Assembly: GCF_003233845.1 (NCBI RefSeq)
Contig: NZ_QKRB01000041.1
Span: forward strand, 79,191 to 143,190
Direction of reading: 5' to 3'
Origin: Paenibacillus sambharensis
GTDB taxonomy: Bacteria > Bacillota > Bacilli > Paenibacillales > Paenibacillaceae
Length of the DNA: 64,000 nt
The first letter of the stretch is position 1, and every line of letters starts with the position of its first letter. Below are positions 63,941 to 64,000 of this stretch, piece after piece. The notes below the pieces were generated by a model that had not been told where the DNA came from, ran no database searches, and saw only the letters and a program-made list of their open reading frames with translations. Position numbers and translations under genes: made by a program.

Positions 63941-64000
63941 GGATAAGCCCTCGACCGATTAGTATTCGTCAGCTGCACGCATTGCTGCGCTTCCACCCCG
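63941..64000 (-). rRNA. 23S ribosomal RNA, 3' end (cut by window edge)
   Basis: Read on the minus strand the last 60 bases of the window are the conserved 3' end of Firmicute 23S rRNA: GGAAGCGCAGCAATGCGT, then GACGAATACTAATCGGTCG and GGGCTTATCC. The gene enters from the right edge and ends near 63941. The 3' flank to the terminator is only about 77 bases and holds no 5S rRNA gene. Confidence 0.93.

Overview
The window reads as chromosomal DNA of a Firmicute of the Paenibacillaceae, most likely a Paenibacillus or close relative from soil or plants. The evidence is strong AGGAGG-type ribosome binding sites, frequent TTG and GTG starts, Bacillus-type systems (GlpP antitermination, LutABC, Gram-positive RhaI, a yda-like exopolysaccharide locus) and a Firmicute-type 23S rRNA 3' end at the right edge. 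Genes are packed densely. I see no prophage, insertion sequence, CRISPR array or tRNA.

Layout. 1-9.2 kb: plant-polysaccharide hydrolases (two tandem GH3 genes, a GH31 alpha-xylosidase with a divergent AraC regulator, an SGNH esterase) plus two small membrane-protein genes. 9.4-14.1 kb: a secreted lipase, a eukaryotic-type HisA, VanW, a Nudix hydrolase, a PyrE-like protein with an altered PRPP loop, and a lipoprotein. 14.2-17.6 kb: GH36 alpha-galactosidase with a LacI regulator. 17.7-21.5 kb: transaldolase and transketolase with a divergent LysR regulator. 21.6-23.6 kb: small accessory genes. 23.7-30.8 kb: a five-gene operon with a divergent AraC regulator that encodes every step from L-galactose to 2-keto-3-deoxygluconate. 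30.9-36 kb: MATE-like transporter, serine hydrolase, small membrane genes, and a siderophore-type esterase with Fur-like sites. 36.1-42.4 kb: an exopolysaccharide locus resembling B. subtilis ydaJKLM. 42.5-48.7 kb: methyltransferase, glpP-glpK-glpD with a GlpP-type leader terminator, and lipoate ligase. 48.9-50.9 kb: a c-di-GMP-I riboswitch in front of a chemoreceptor gene. 50.9-61.4 kb: one co-directional run joining L-rhamnose catabolism to the lactate oxidation system LutABC. 61.4-64 kb: two small genes, a class V aminotransferase, and the 3' end of an rrn operon that has no 5S gene after the 23S.

How the genes work together. The theme is scavenging of plant cell-wall sugars. The GH3, GH31 and GH36 enzymes release glucose, xylose and galactose units. 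The 23.7-30 kb operon oxidises L-galactose, a rare sugar of rhamnogalacturonan II and mucilages, through D-tagaturonate and D-altronate. The 50.9-61.3 kb run cuts rhamnulose-1-phosphate and oxidises the lactaldehyde to L-lactate, which LutABC can convert to pyruvate. Transketolase and transaldolase serve the pentose phosphates. No sugar transporter lies in the window, so uptake must be encoded elsewhere. A second theme is cyclic-di-GMP: a riboswitch-controlled chemoreceptor and an exopolysaccharide locus with a GGDEF-like protein lie about 12 kb apart.
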